From Bosea sp. 29B (GTDB lineage: Bacteria; Pseudomonadota; Alphaproteobacteria; Rhizobiales; Beijerinckiaceae), in assembly GCF_902506165.1 (NCBI RefSeq), contig NZ_LR733817.1:496001-560000 (forward strand): 64,000 bases of DNA, given 5' to 3'. The notes below the pieces were generated by a model. It did not search any database, had not been told where the DNA came from, and worked only from the letters and a program-made list of their open reading frames with translations. Positions 7,511 to 16,365 of the stretch are shown here, in pieces; the stretch's first letter is position 1, and each line of letters opens with the position of its first letter. The position numbers and the translations under genes were made by a program.

Positions 7511-8890
7511 CTAGAGTGCGCGAGCGCCAACTTCCGGCGCCTGCTCCAGTGCATGCGCCATGAAGGCGAGCACGTCGCCGAGCGCCTTGCGGCCGATCGG
7601 CCCGCCCAGGCAGATTCGGGCCGCCTCCGGCGCCGGTCCTTTGGCCGCGAAGGCGTCGCTGGCGACGATGCCGATCCCGGTCGCCTGCATCTGTCCGACG
7701 AAGGCGGCGCGGGTCCAGGGCGGCGGCAATTCCAGCCAGAGATTGAAGCTGAACGGATCGGCGCGGCTTAAGCCCGCCGGCAGGATCTCAGCGGCGAGCC
7801 GCTGCCGCGCAGCCGTCTCCGCCCTGACGAAGGCGAGCAGCGCATCGGCGCTGCCATCCTCGATCCAGCGCGTTGCCAGCGCCGCGGTCAGGGGCGAGGC
7901 CATGATACTGCTGGCCCGCAGCGCAGCGGCGAAGGGCCAGCCGGAGCGGAGATCCGGTGCCACGACATAGGCGAGCCGCAAGCCGGCCCCGAGGCATTTC
8001 GACAGGCCGGCAATGTGCCAGGTCAACTCAGGCGCGAGCACGGCGAAGGGCGTCGGCGCATCGGAGGGCACGAAACCATAGGCATCGTCCTCGATGATCG
8101 CCACGCCATGCCGCTGGGCGACCGCGACGATCGCCTCGCGTCGCCGCAACGGCATCGTGGCCGTCGTCGGGTTCTGCAGGACTGGGTTGAGATAGAGCAC
8201 CTTCGGCTTCAAGCGCATACAGACTTCGGCGAAAGCCTCCGGATCGAGGCCGTCGCCATCCGTCGCGAGACCGGTCAGGGGCAGGCCGAGCTGCGCGCAG
8301 ATCGAGCGGATGCCGGGATAGGTCAGTGCCTCGCAGAACACTGCGTCGCCCGGCTTGGCGAGACTGCTCAGGATCGCCAGCAGCGCCGCGTTCGCACCCG
8401 GCACGACGAACAGGCGCTCGAACGCCGGCGCAAGCCCGCGCCGGCCGAGCCAGAGCGCAGCCGCCGCCTTGTCAGCGGGCGCGCCACCAAGCGGCTGATA
8501 GCGCAGCAGGCTGACCAGTCGCTCGCTGACCTCGACCATGCCCTGCCGCAGCCGAGCGATCAGCACGGGATCGTCGGGCTCCGGCGGCAAAGTCATCGAG
8601 AGATCGACCAGCTCCGGCACGGACGCCATTGGCGCCGCGACCTTGGCCGGCGCGGCCTTGACGAAGGTGCCCTGCCCGACCCGCGACTCGACCAGGCCGC
8701 GCCGCTGTGCCTCGACATAGCCGCGCGCCACGGTGGTGAAGTCGACGGCGAGCGCCTCGGCGAGCCGCCGTTGCGGCGGCAGCCGCTCACCGGCAGCCAG
8801 CGTCCCCGCGGCGATGTCCGCGGCGATGCGGTCGGCGATGGCGAGATAACGCGGCTTGTCGCTTTGGGTCAGGTCAGGGAGCCAATCCAT
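7511..8890 (-). CDS. MocR-type GntR/aminotransferase transcriptional regulator
   Basis: A 459-residue fusion of a GntR winged helix (residues 1-75, with AGERLPPQRRLAEALAV) and a class I aminotransferase-like domain. The PLP-lysine region reads HIAGLSKCLGAGLR, and the PLP-phosphate and aspartate motifs NPTT and IIEDDAYGF are present. Such regulators (PdxR, GabR and others) sense PLP-linked metabolites. It lies 88 bases downstream of an ABC importer operon on the same strand, with an ATTGACTGTAT motif in that gap, so it probably controls itself and its neighbours. The effector is unknown. Confidence 0.9.
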   Translation of the reverse strand: MDWLPDLTQSDKPRYLAIADRIAADIAAGTLAAGERLPPQRRLAEALAVDFTTVARGYVEAQRRGLVESRVGQGTFVKAAPAKVAAPMASVPELVDLSMTLPPEPDDPVLIARLRQGMVEVSERLVSLLRYQPLGGAPADKAAAALWLGRRGLAPAFERLFVVPGANAALLAILSSLAKPGDAVFCEALTYPGIRSICAQLGLPLTGLATDGDGLDPEAFAEVCMRLKPKVLYLNPVLQNPTTATMPLRRREAIVAVAQRHGVAIIEDDAYGFVPSDAPTPFAVLAPELTWHIAGLSKCLGAGLRLAYVVAPDLRSGWPFAAALRASSIMASPLTAALATRWIEDGSADALLAFVRAETAARQRLAAEILPAGLSRADPFSFNLWLELPPPWTRAAFVGQMQATGIGIVASDAFAAKGPAPEAARICLGGPIGRKALGDVLAFMAHALEQAPEVGARAL

Positions 8891-8925
8891 GGGTGCGATC
8901 CGTCATGAGGCGAAGCACTGAATGG

Positions 8926-8936
8926 ATTGACTGTAT
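8926..8936. promoter_or_regulatory. Candidate MocR operator before the mocR gene
   Basis: ATTGACTGTAT lies 36 bases before the start of the MocR-type gene on the complement and shares its core with the sites at 7396-7456. It probably serves autoregulation (inference). Confidence 0.45.
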
Positions 8937-8978
8937 ATTGTTGCGCAGCCGCTCTGTCACTAGCGGCTGAGCATCGCC

Positions 8979-9755
8979 TCAGCCGACGATCTCGCCCCGG
9001 AACGCCCAGCGCGTCATCCGGCGCTCGACCAGAGCGCAGGCGGCGTACATCAGCACGCCCATAATCGCGATGGCGAAGAGGCCGGCGAAGGTTGTGGCGG
9101 AATCATTGCGCGCGCCGGCCGAGAGCATCAGGAAGCCGATGCCGCGATTGCCGCCGACCGTCTCGGAGATCACCGAGCCGATGAAGGCGAGCGTCACCGC
9201 GACCTTCAGGCTGGCGAAGAGATAGGGCATGGCGCGCGGCACGCCGACCTTGGTCAGGATCTCCCATTGGCTCGCCCCGAGCGAGCGCATCACGTCGCGC
9301 ATCTCCGGCTCGATCGTGGCGAGGCCGGTCGCGACGTTCACCACGATCGGGAAGAAGGAGATGACGAAGGCGGTGATGATCGCCGGCAGCGCGCCGACGC
9401 CGAGCCAGATCATCAGGATCGGCACGATCGCGACCTTGGGCACCGCATTGAAGGCAATCAGCAGCGGGTAGAGCCCGGAATAGACGAAGGGCGAGGCGCC
9501 TACGGCAAGGCCGAGCAGCACGCCGAAGCCGATCGCCAGCACGAAGCCGATCGCCGTCGTCCACAAGGTCTCCAAGCAGTATCGCAGCAGGATGTCCCAG
9601 CGCTGGACCATCACCTCGAAGATGCGCGTCGGCTTCGGCGCCAGGATCTCCGGCACGTCGAAGACGATACAGGCGAGTTCCCAGAGGAGAAGCAGCCCGG
9701 CCATGGCGAGCCAGGGCATGGCGATGAGCAGGACCTGTCTCTGACGGTCAGTCAT
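8979..9755 (-). CDS. ABC transporter permease, SsuC/TauC-like (NMT1-type importer)
   Basis: A 258-residue inner-membrane permease with about six spans. The EAA loop that contacts the ATPase is visible around MRDVMRSLGASQWEILTKV. N-terminal PEILAPKPTRIFEVM is typical of the sulfonate/nitrate/pyrimidine importer class. It is the last of three importer genes, separated from the ATPase gene by a family C repeat. The substrate cannot be read from this subunit. Confidence 0.88.
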   Translation of the reverse strand: MTDRQRQVLLIAMPWLAMAGLLLLWELACIVFDVPEILAPKPTRIFEVMVQRWDILLRYCLETLWTTAIGFVLAIGFGVLLGLAVGASPFVYSGLYPLLIAFNAVPKVAIVPILMIWLGVGALPAIITAFVISFFPIVVNVATGLATIEPEMRDVMRSLGASQWEILTKVGVPRAMPYLFASLKVAVTLAFIGSVISETVGGNRGIGFLMLSAGARNDSATTFAGLFAIAIMGVLMYAACALVERRMTRWAFRGEIVG

Positions 9756-9834
9756 GATCTCGATCCTGCCGGGGCGCGCATCGAGGCCAGGGCGGCGGGG
9801 CGGAAGTTTTTTTGCGGCTCGTGGAGTACTCGAG

Positions 9835-9964
9835 CCCTCCCCCCGCTTGCGGTGGGGAGGGTTGGGTGGGGGGCAGAGCCGCTCGGCATTCCGACAAACG
9901 AATGAAGCGCCCTGCTTTCCGGCCCCCCATCCCTAACCCTTCCCCACCGCAAGCGGGGGGAAGG
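9835..9964. repeat. Family C palindromic intergenic repeat, copy 2 (inverted)
   Basis: The element matches 908-1034 in the opposite orientation, with ends CCCCCCGCTTGCGGTGGGG and CCCCACCGCAAGCGGGGGG. It occupies most of the 243-base gap between the ATPase and permease genes of the importer operon. No gene is seen in that gap. Confidence 0.8.
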
Positions 9965-9998
9965 GGATGCGCGACACCTGCATCCGATCGCCCTGGCA

Positions 9999-10856
9999 TC
10001 ACGCATGCTCCATATGGATGCGCTCACGCAGATCGTGGACGATGTCGACGAACTCGGCGGTGAAGGTCGTCTCCAGCGTGCGCGGCCGCGGCAGCTCGAT
10101 CTTGCTGACCTTGACGATCCGCCCGGGACGCCGGCTCATCACATAGACGGTATCGGCGAGATAGACGGCTTCGCGCAGGTCGTGCGTCACCAGAACGGCC
10201 GTGAAGCGCCGCTCCAGCCACAGCGCCTGCATCACGCCCCAGAGTTCCTCGCGCGTGAAGGCGTCGAGGGCGCCGAAGGGCTCGTCGAGCATCAGGATCT
10301 CGGGCTCGTGCACCAGCGCCCGGCACAGGCTCGAGCGCTGCTGCATGCCGCCCGAGAGCTGCCAGGGGAACTTGTCGCCGAAGCCGCCGAGGCCGACCGA
10401 GGTGAGCAGCTTCTCGACCCGCTCGACGTATTCAGCCTTGTTCCTGCGGAAGCGGCGCTTGTGCGGCTCGACCACTTCGAGCGGCAAGAGGATATTGTCG
10501 CGCGTCGTGCGCCAGGGCATCAGCGTCGGCGCCTGGAAGGCCATGCCGACGCCGCGGATCGGGCCCTTGACCGGCTGGCCATGGACGCGGACCTCACCGC
10601 CCGTCGGCGGCAGCAGGCCGGTGACCAGCTTCATCAGCGTGGACTTGCCGCAACCGGACGGGCCGACCACGGCGATGAACTCGCCCTTGGCGATGTCGAG
10701 CGTCGCATCCTCCAGCGCCAGCATGCGCGAGGGGCCGCTGCCATAGGCGAGGCTGACCTTGCGCAGTTCGACGAGAGGAGTTCCGGCCCGCGCCCGCGAG
10801 CCCTCATCCTGAGGAGCAGCCGAAGGCTGCGTCTCGAAGGATGGTCCAGATGTCAC
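9999..10856 (-). CDS. ABC transporter ATP-binding protein (NMT1-type importer)
   Basis: A nucleotide-binding subunit with Walker A GPSGCGKST, signature LSGGMQQR, Walker B ILMLDEPFGALD and the switch histidine in VLVTHD. It energises import with the neighbouring permease and binding protein. The start is taken as GTG at 10856 because AGGAGG (10862-10867 on the complement) lies 5 bases upstream, giving 285 residues; an ATG at 10874 is the alternative. The first 20 or so residues (SFETQPSAAPQDEG) are translated from one arm of a family B repeat, and the conserved domain begins only near TPLVELRKV. Confidence 0.88.
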   Translation of the reverse strand: MTSGPSFETQPSAAPQDEGSRARAGTPLVELRKVSLAYGSGPSRMLALEDATLDIAKGEFIAVVGPSGCGKSTLMKLVTGLLPPTGGEVRVHGQPVKGPIRGVGMAFQAPTLMPWRTTRDNILLPLEVVEPHKRRFRRNKAEYVERVEKLLTSVGLGGFGDKFPWQLSGGMQQRSSLCRALVHEPEILMLDEPFGALDAFTREELWGVMQALWLERRFTAVLVTHDLREAVYLADTVYVMSRRPGRIVKVSKIELPRPRTLETTFTAEFVDIVHDLRERIHMEHA

Positions 10857-10920
10857 GGGAGCCTCCTGAAGCATCCTTCGAGACGCCGTCCCTGACGGGA
10901 CGGCTCCTCAGGATGAGGGC
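10801..10920. repeat. Family B palindromic repeat, copy 2, overlapping a gene start
   Basis: The ends CCCTCATCCTGAGGAGC and GCTCCTCAGGATGAGGG match those at 2521-2623. The copy lies between the binding-protein and ATPase genes. Its distal arm holds the ribosome site and the first codons of the ATPase gene. Confidence 0.85.
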
Positions 10921-10941
10921 TTGAGTGGATCGCCACGTCCG

Positions 10942-12021
10942 TTACGGCGCGACCATGCGCTCCGCCTTGGGCGGCAGGTATTTATTCGAGAACACCTTGT
11001 CGGGCGCCGGCGCGGCGGGCAGGCCGAAGGCGTCGGCGACGTCGACGACCGAACGGGCGAAGCGGGCCGGGTCGACATCGCCCATGCCGTTCTCCTTCAC
11101 ATAGGGCGTCAGCACGTTCATCTTGAGCGACAGGTCGAGGCGCTCGGTCTCGAGCTTCTCGTCGATCAGCGGATCGCGCTTCTTCACGGCGGCGAGGCCA
11201 ACGGCCGGGTTGGCGGCGACCTCCTTCCAGGCCTTGGCGGTGGCGCGCAGGAAGCCCTTCACCACCTCAGGCTTCTCGGCGAAGGCCGGCGAGACGATGA
11301 TGCCGTTGCCGTACACGTCCATCTTGTAGTCTGAGTAGTTGAAGGAGACGATGTCCTCCTGCTTCACGCCGCGCGCCTTCAGGTCGAGCACCGACGAGAA
11401 GAAGTGGCCGCTGATGAAATCGACTGTGCCCTGCACCATCGACTGCTCGCGCAATTGCGGCGTCAGGTTGACGTGATTGACGGTCTTGGCGTCGATGCCG
11501 ACCTTCTTGGCGAAGGCGGGGAAGAGCCGGAACGAGGCGTCGAACACCGGCGCTCCGAGCTTCTTGCCGGCGAGATCGGCGGGCTTCGAGATCCCGGTCT
11601 TCTTCAGCGTGTGCACGCCGAAGGGCGGGAAGTCATAGGCCATGAAGACACAGAGGATCTCCTTGCCGACATTCTTGGCGTTGTACTCGATCAGCGAGTT
11701 CACGTCGGCGAAGCCGATATCATAGGCGCCGGTGGCGACGCGCTGGACCGCGCCGGCCGAGCCCTGGCCGGGATCCATGGTCACGTCGAGCCCCTCGGCC
11801 TTGTAGTAGCCCTTCTCCAGCGCCACCAGGAACGGCGAGGTCGGCCCCTGGAACACCCAGTCGAGCGTGAACTTCACCGCGGTCTGCGCTTGTGCCGGGG
11901 ACATCGCCCCGAGAGCCAGCGCCGCGGCACCCGCCAATGCGACGCGGCGGCTGAGCGCCCATGCCAAACCCTTGCCGGCCGGCTGCGAGCCGGACTGCCC
12001 CCACTTCACCTCACGAACCAT
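10942..12021 (-). CDS. ABC transporter substrate-binding protein, NMT1/SsuA-like
   Basis: A periplasmic binding protein of about 359 residues. A signal peptide follows a basic start (SRRVALAGAAALALGAMSPAQAQ). The mature N-terminus KFTLDWVFQGPTSPFLVALEKGYY and GQGSAGAVQRVATGAYDIGFAD are typical of NMT1-like proteins that bind thiamine pyrimidine precursors, sulfonates, nitrate or related compounds. The exact ligand is not readable. I chose the ATG at 12021; a GTG at 12066 would add 15 residues. It heads the importer operon and is divergent from lysK. Confidence 0.85.
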   Translation of the reverse strand: MVREVKWGQSGSQPAGKGLAWALSRRVALAGAAALALGAMSPAQAQTAVKFTLDWVFQGPTSPFLVALEKGYYKAEGLDVTMDPGQGSAGAVQRVATGAYDIGFADVNSLIEYNAKNVGKEILCVFMAYDFPPFGVHTLKKTGISKPADLAGKKLGAPVFDASFRLFPAFAKKVGIDAKTVNHVNLTPQLREQSMVQGTVDFISGHFFSSVLDLKARGVKQEDIVSFNYSDYKMDVYGNGIIVSPAFAEKPEVVKGFLRATAKAWKEVAANPAVGLAAVKKRDPLIDEKLETERLDLSLKMNVLTPYVKENGMGDVDPARFARSVVDVADAFGLPAAPAPDKVFSNKYLPPKAERMVAP

Positions 12022-12068
12022 CAAAGCCGACCCCTGCTTATGTTGTACGACGACGCTAACCGGCACTT

Positions 12069-12081
12069 ATTGGGAGTCAAT
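12069..12081. promoter_or_regulatory. Candidate MocR-like site before the importer operon
   Basis: ATTGGGAGTCAAT resembles ATTGCAGTCAAT from 7443-7454, with one extra base and one change. It lies about 50 bases before the binding-protein start, in the divergent gap with lysK. Confidence 0.3.
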
Positions 12082-12223
12082 CGAGCGGCCGGGGTTGTCT
12101 GCCGCTTTTTAAGGCAGGCGTTTTCCATCTTGCCGGCAGATGACGTCCCGGTTGTTGCACCGCACGCGCATATCTGCGAAACCGCGCCCTTCCCTGTCCT
12201 ATCCAGCGAGACCTGAAGCCAAA

Positions 12224-13939
12224 ATGCCCGCTTTCGACCCCGCGCTCATCGAAGCCGCCCGCGTCTCGGCCGCCTGGCCGTTCGAGGAAGCCAAGAAGCT
12301 CGTGGCGCGGCTGCAGAAATCGGGCAAGCAGGAGGCGGTGTTCGAGACCGGCTACGGCCCGTCGGGCCTGCCGCATATCGGCACTTTCGGCGAGGTCGCG
12401 CGCACCTCGATGGTGCGCCACGCCTTTCAGGTGCTGACCGATGGCGCCATCCCGACACGATTGATCGCCTTCTCGGACGATCTCGACGGGCTGCGCAAGG
12501 TGCCGGACAACGTCCCTAATCAGGCTTTGCTCAGAGAGCATCTCGGCAAGCCGCTGACCGAGGTGCCGGACCCATTCGGCACGCATGACTCGTTCGGCCG
12601 GCACAACAATGCCCGGCTCTGCGCCTTTCTCGATCAGTTCGGCTTCGACTACGAGTTCAAGTCCTCGACCGACGCCTATCGCGCCGGCGAGTTCGACGCG
12701 ACCCTGCTCAAGATGCTGGCCCGCTTCGACAAGATCATGTCGATCATGCTGGCGACCCTGCGCGAGGAGCGCGCCGCGACCTATTCGCCCTTCCTGCCGA
12801 TCCATCCCAAGACAAGAATCGTCATGCAGGTGCCGATCGAGGCGCGCGATGTCGAGGCCGGTACCATCACCTGGTCCGATCCGCAGACCGGCGAGCGCTT
12901 CACCACGCCGGTCACCGGCGGCCATGCCAAGCTGCAATGGAAGCCGGACTGGGCGATGCGCTGGGTCGCACTCGGCGTCGACTACGAGATGGCCGGCAAG
13001 GACCTGATCGACTCGGTCAAGGTCTCCTCGCAGATCGCCCGCGCCATCGACGGCACACCGCCCGAGGGCTTCAACTACGAGCTCTTCCTCGACGAGCAGG
13101 GCCAGAAGATCTCGAAGTCGAAGGGCAACGGCCTCACCATCGAGGACTGGTTGAGTTACGGCCCGCCGGAATCGCTGGCGCTGTTCATGTACTCGCGTCC
13201 GCGCGAGGCCAAGAAGCTGCATTTCGACGTGATCCCGCGCGCGGTCGACGACTATCTGCAGTTCCTCGGTGGTTATGAGCGCCAGGACTGGAAGAATCGG
13301 CTTGGCAATCCGGTCTGGCACATCCATGCCGGCACGCCGCCGCAGCCGGAGGTGATCGCCACCGGCGAGGGTGACAATGCGGTGCGCACCCAGATCTCGT
13401 TCGCGCTGCTGATGAACCTCGTCGCCGTCGCGAACACCGAAGACAAGGATGTGCTCTGGGGCTTCCTGCAGCGCTATGCGCCTGGCATCTCTCCGCAGAC
13501 GCATCCGCGGCTCGATGCGCTCGTCGGCTACGCCCTCACCTATTTCCGCGAGCGCTTGAAGCCGGCGAAGCGCTATCGCCCGGCCGACGAGACCGAGCGC
13601 GCCGCCTTCAGCGCTCTCGACACCGCCCTCGCTGCCCTGCCGACGGATGCGAGCGCCGAGACCGTGCAGGACGCCGCTCTCGATGTCGCCCGCGCTATCC
13701 CGCGCTACCAGAACCTGACTGCCAAGAACGCGACGCCGGAACGCCCCGGCGTTTCCGGCGACTGGTGGAAGGCGATCTACCAGGTGATGTTCGGCGAGGA
13801 TCAGGGCCCGCGCTTCGGCTCCTTCGCCGCGATCTACGGGCTCGACAACACTCGCAAGCTGATTGCGGACGCGCTTGCCGGCGAGTTGATCCGCCAGCAC
13901 AACGCCTTCCGTTTCATAGACATGGCGAATAGCGCATGA
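12224..13939 (+). CDS. lysK: Lysine--tRNA ligase, class I
   Basis: A class I (archaeal-type) lysyl-tRNA synthetase of 571 residues, the form found in many alphaproteobacteria. The HIGH-type motif is HIGT at residues 51-54 within [10 protein letters not shown], and the KMSKS-type motif is KISKS from Lys295. It charges tRNA-Lys with lysine. The ATG at 12224 (MPAFDPAL) fits the family; the frame stays open upstream to 12140 but that part looks non-conserved. The nitroreductase gene starts within its stop (ATGA). Confidence 0.93.
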   Translation: MPAFDPALIEAARVSAAWPFEEAKKLVARLQKSGKQEAVFETGYGPSGLPHIGTFGEVARTSMVRHAFQVLTDGAIPTRLIAFSDDLDGLRKVPDNVPNQALLREHLGKPLTEVPDPFGTHDSFGRHNNARLCAFLDQFGFDYEFKSSTDAYRAGEFDATLLKMLARFDKIMSIMLATLREERAATYSPFLPIHPKTRIVMQVPIEARDVEAGTITWSDPQTGERFTTPVTGGHAKLQWKPDWAMRWVALGVDYEMAGKDLIDSVKVSSQIARAIDGTPPEGFNYELFLDEQGQKISKSKGNGLTIEDWLSYGPPESLALFMYSRPREAKKLHFDVIPRAVDDYLQFLGGYERQDWKNRLGNPVWHIHAGTPPQPEVIATGEGDNAVRTQISFALLMNLVAVANTEDKDVLWGFLQRYAPGISPQTHPRLDALVGYALTYFRERLKPAKRYRPADETERAAFSALDTALAALPTDASAETVQDAALDVARAIPRYQNLTAKNATPERPGVSGDWWKAIYQVMFGEDQGPRFGSFAAIYGLDNTRKLIADALAGELIRQHNAFRFIDMANSA

Positions 13940-14625
13940 GCGCAGCGGCGCTGGCGGCTGAGGCGGTCGAGACGGCCATCGCCAGCCGCCGCGCCGTGCG
14001 CGCCTTTCTGCCCGATCCGGTTGATCCGGCGCTGGTGCGCCGTCTGATCGAACTGGCGGCGCAGGCCCCGAGCGGCACCAACATGCAGCCCTGGCGCCTG
14101 CGCGTGCTCGGCCCCAGGACCCGCGCAAAGCTGGAGACGGCACTGGTCGCCGCGCTCGACGATCCCTCCCCGCGCGAGGAGGAGTATCGCTATTATCCGG
14201 TGACCTTCCGCGAGCCCTATCTCTCGCGCCGCCGCAAGGTCGGCTGGGACCTCTACGGCCTGCTCGGCGTCGCCAAGGGCGACCATGCCGGCATGCGCCG
14301 CCAGACCGAGGCCAATCTGCGCTTTTTCGGCGCGCCGGTGGCGCTGATGCTGACGGTCGACCGCGATCTCGAGATCGGCTCCTGGCTCGATCTCGGCGCC
14401 TTCGTCCAGACCCTGTTGATCGCGGCGCAAGGCCACGGCCTCGACTCCTGCCCGCAGGCGATCTTCGCCAGCTTCCATCAGATCGTGCGGCGCGAGCTTG
14501 CAATCCCGCCGAGCGAGGTCGTGGTCTGCGGCATCGCGCTCGGCAAGGCCGATCCGGATGCGCCGGCAAACCGGCTCGTGCCGGAGCGCGAGCCGGTCGA
14601 GGGCTTCACCAGTTGGCTGGATTAG
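13936..14625 (+). CDS. Nitroreductase family protein
   Basis: A 229-residue flavin-dependent nitroreductase-fold enzyme. The N-terminal [15 protein letters not shown] and [12 protein letters not shown] segments form the FMN phosphate site, and the C-terminal [17 protein letters not shown] is typical of the family. Members reduce nitroaromatics, quinones or enones with NAD(P)H; the substrate here is unknown. It overlaps lysK by 4 bases, so it is co-transcribed with it. Confidence 0.88.
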   Translation: MSAAALAAEAVETAIASRRAVRAFLPDPVDPALVRRLIELAAQAPSGTNMQPWRLRVLGPRTRAKLETALVAALDDPSPREEEYRYYPVTFREPYLSRRRKVGWDLYGLLGVAKGDHAGMRRQTEANLRFFGAPVALMLTVDRDLEIGSWLDLGAFVQTLLIAAQGHGLDSCPQAIFASFHQIVRRELAIPPSEVVVCGIALGKADPDAPANRLVPEREPVEGFTSWLD

Positions 14626-14641
14626 CCCGAGGCCGTTCCGC

Positions 14642-15502
14642 TCAAAGCAGGAAGTCGGAAGCCGTCAGGTTGATCTCTCCGACGAGCTCGACCTCGAAAT
14701 CAGCGACCTTGTCGCCATTCATATCGGCCGTGACGAAGGTGTTGCCGTCGACAATGTCGTATCGCACCTCGCCGGCGCCGCCGCTGAAGCCGTCCGTGTC
14801 GATGAAGACGAAATCCTGGAAGTCGGGCGTTTCGGTATCGGCATCCACCGGCAGGCTGATGTCGTCTGCGCCTTGCGTGAAATTGTAGATGACGTCGCGC
14901 GCGGCGGCTCCGGGAGCGCTCTCACTTTCGGTCCAGTAGACGAAGACGTCCCGGCCCGCGCCGCCATGGAGGAAATCCTTGCCGGCGTCGCCCCAGAGCT
15001 CGTCGGTGTAGTCGAAATTGGCGGTGTCGTCGCCGCCGCCATAAATCGTGTCCGTGCCGTTGCCGCCGCGGAGGAAATCCGCGCCATTGCCGCCTTGGAT
15101 CGTATCGTTGCCGTCGCCCCCGATGAGGATGTCGCGTTCCTCGCTGCCGGAGAGCATATCGTTTCCGGCCTCGCCATAGGCGATGCCGCCGCCAATCACC
15201 ACGTCGTTGCCATTGCCGGCATAGATCAGGTCGTACTGGCCGCCACCGTCGATGAGATCGTTGCCATCGCCGCCATAAAGCTGATCGACGCCTTCACCGC
15301 CATAGAGACGGTCATTCCCGCCGCCGCCGTGAATGACGTCGAAACCGTCGCCGCCGGACAGCATGTCGGCGAGCGCGCCGCCCGTCATATGGTCGTCACC
15401 GCCGCGCCCATAGGCGGTCCAACCGGTGGGGCTGATCTCGGCCAACCAAGTATCGTTACCGTCGGTGCCATCCCAACGATTCTGCAGAACGTTCAGGCTC
15501 AT
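14642..15502 (-). CDS. RTX-type calcium-binding repeat protein
   Basis: A 286-residue acidic protein built mainly of glycine/aspartate nonapeptides (GGDGNDLID, GGNGTDTIY and similar) from about residue 30 to 190. These form calcium-binding beta-rolls. It has no N-terminal signal peptide and ends in ASDFLL, as expected for type I secretion, which reads a C-terminal signal. No catalytic domain and no type I exporter genes are seen nearby. AAGGAG lies 8 bases before the ATG. It is probably a secreted surface or matrix protein. Confidence 0.85.
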   Translation of the reverse strand: MSLNVLQNRWDGTDGNDTWLAEISPTGWTAYGRGGDDHMTGGALADMLSGGDGFDVIHGGGGNDRLYGGEGVDQLYGGDGNDLIDGGGQYDLIYAGNGNDVVIGGGIAYGEAGNDMLSGSEERDILIGGDGNDTIQGGNGADFLRGGNGTDTIYGGGDDTANFDYTDELWGDAGKDFLHGGAGRDVFVYWTESESAPGAAARDVIYNFTQGADDISLPVDADTETPDFQDFVFIDTDGFSGGAGEVRYDIVDGNTFVTADMNGDKVADFEVELVGEINLTASDFLL

Positions 15503-15657
15503 GCCTCAAGTCTCCTTGACAGCTGGCCCACCCGCTTTTTGATCTCCCCGCCCGCAGCGTCGATGCGGCTTGCGACATCATGATGGCAAAAGAGCGCGGC
15601 CGGAGAGCTCCCGATCGCGCTCACATATCTTGCCGGCAATAAGTCGTATCGCCTGCT

Positions 15658-16179
15658 TCAGCCCGCCACCGCCGTGTATTCGGTTTCGACCGAGGAATCG
15701 TGGAGATGGTGGTCGTAGCCATAGATATGGATCGAGATCGCATCGCCCACGCCGCGGTTCTGCATACGATGGATGTTAGGCCCCGTCGGCAGCATGCAGG
15801 CGACATAGCCGGCCTGGCGCTCATATTCCTGCGTCGCCACCGCGCGGCTGGCATCGATGGCACGATACCAGGTTTCCGTCAGGGCGCCCGTGACCATGCC
15901 GAAGCAGCAGGAGCAGTGATGATCGTGGATGCAGGTCGTGGAGCCCTCGCCCCAGACCATCGCCCAGACGCTGACGGCGTCGTTGCCGGCGAGCAGGTTG
16001 CGGGCATAGCTGCCTTGCTTGCGCTGCAGCGGCAAGGCCTGGATCAGATCGGGGATAGCGACGAGCTCGTTGAGGACGGCGCGGGCCGCGGCGAGATAGT
16101 CGCGCGAGCAGGTGCCCTCATGGGTCCGCAGGGCATTCAGCACCGCGCCGCTCCGCTCCTCGCCGAGAAAGCCCTGCAT
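15658..16179 (-). CDS. Cysteine dioxygenase family protein
   Basis: A cupin-type thiol dioxygenase. With the start at 16179 it has 173 residues, and the iron-binding histidines fall at 85, 87 (CIHDHHCSC) and 137 (NIHRMQN), close to the numbering of characterised cysteine dioxygenases. Such enzymes oxidise L-cysteine to cysteine sulfinate. ATGs at 16200 and 16260 would lengthen it. It faces an Lrp-type regulator, which probably controls it. Related thiol dioxygenases acting on 3-mercaptopropionate cannot be excluded. Confidence 0.85.
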   Translation of the reverse strand: MQGFLGEERSGAVLNALRTHEGTCSRDYLAAARAVLNELVAIPDLIQALPLQRKQGSYARNLLAGNDAVSVWAMVWGEGSTTCIHDHHCSCCFGMVTGALTETWYRAIDASRAVATQEYERQAGYVACMLPTGPNIHRMQNRGVGDAISIHIYGYDHHLHDSSVETEYTAVAG

Positions 16180-16305
16180 GTCCCTGATCTCCCGTCCCAT
16201 CGAATGACAGGAGGATGATAGGCCGGGACCGAAGGGAACGGTTTGCGATCCGCCGCTCAAAACACGACGAACTTAGAAACTGATACCAATATCGATCTCA
16301 TTATG

Positions 16306-16319
16306 AGAAATGAATTTCT
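16306..16319. promoter_or_regulatory. Palindrome between cysteine dioxygenase and Lrp genes
   Basis: AGAAATGAATTTCT is a perfect palindrome around a 2-base centre, in a locally AT-rich stretch of the divergent gap. Lrp/AsnC regulators bind such AT-rich palindromes, so this is the best operator candidate for the adjacent regulator. Confidence 0.5.
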
Positions 16320-16365
16320 GCTTGCATATAGCGAGTGATATTCTGTTCCGAGGAGATCCATCGCC

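Noticed and set aside
12140..12223. A longer lysK starting at 12140
   Set aside because: The added 28 residues are basic and unlike the start of class I LysRS, which fits the ATG at 12224; the stretch also belongs to the divergent promoter region.
14900..15450. Regularly spaced repeats that could be mistaken for a CRISPR array
   Set aside because: The periodicity is that of glycine/aspartate nonapeptides in an open RTX frame; units are not identical and there are no spacers.
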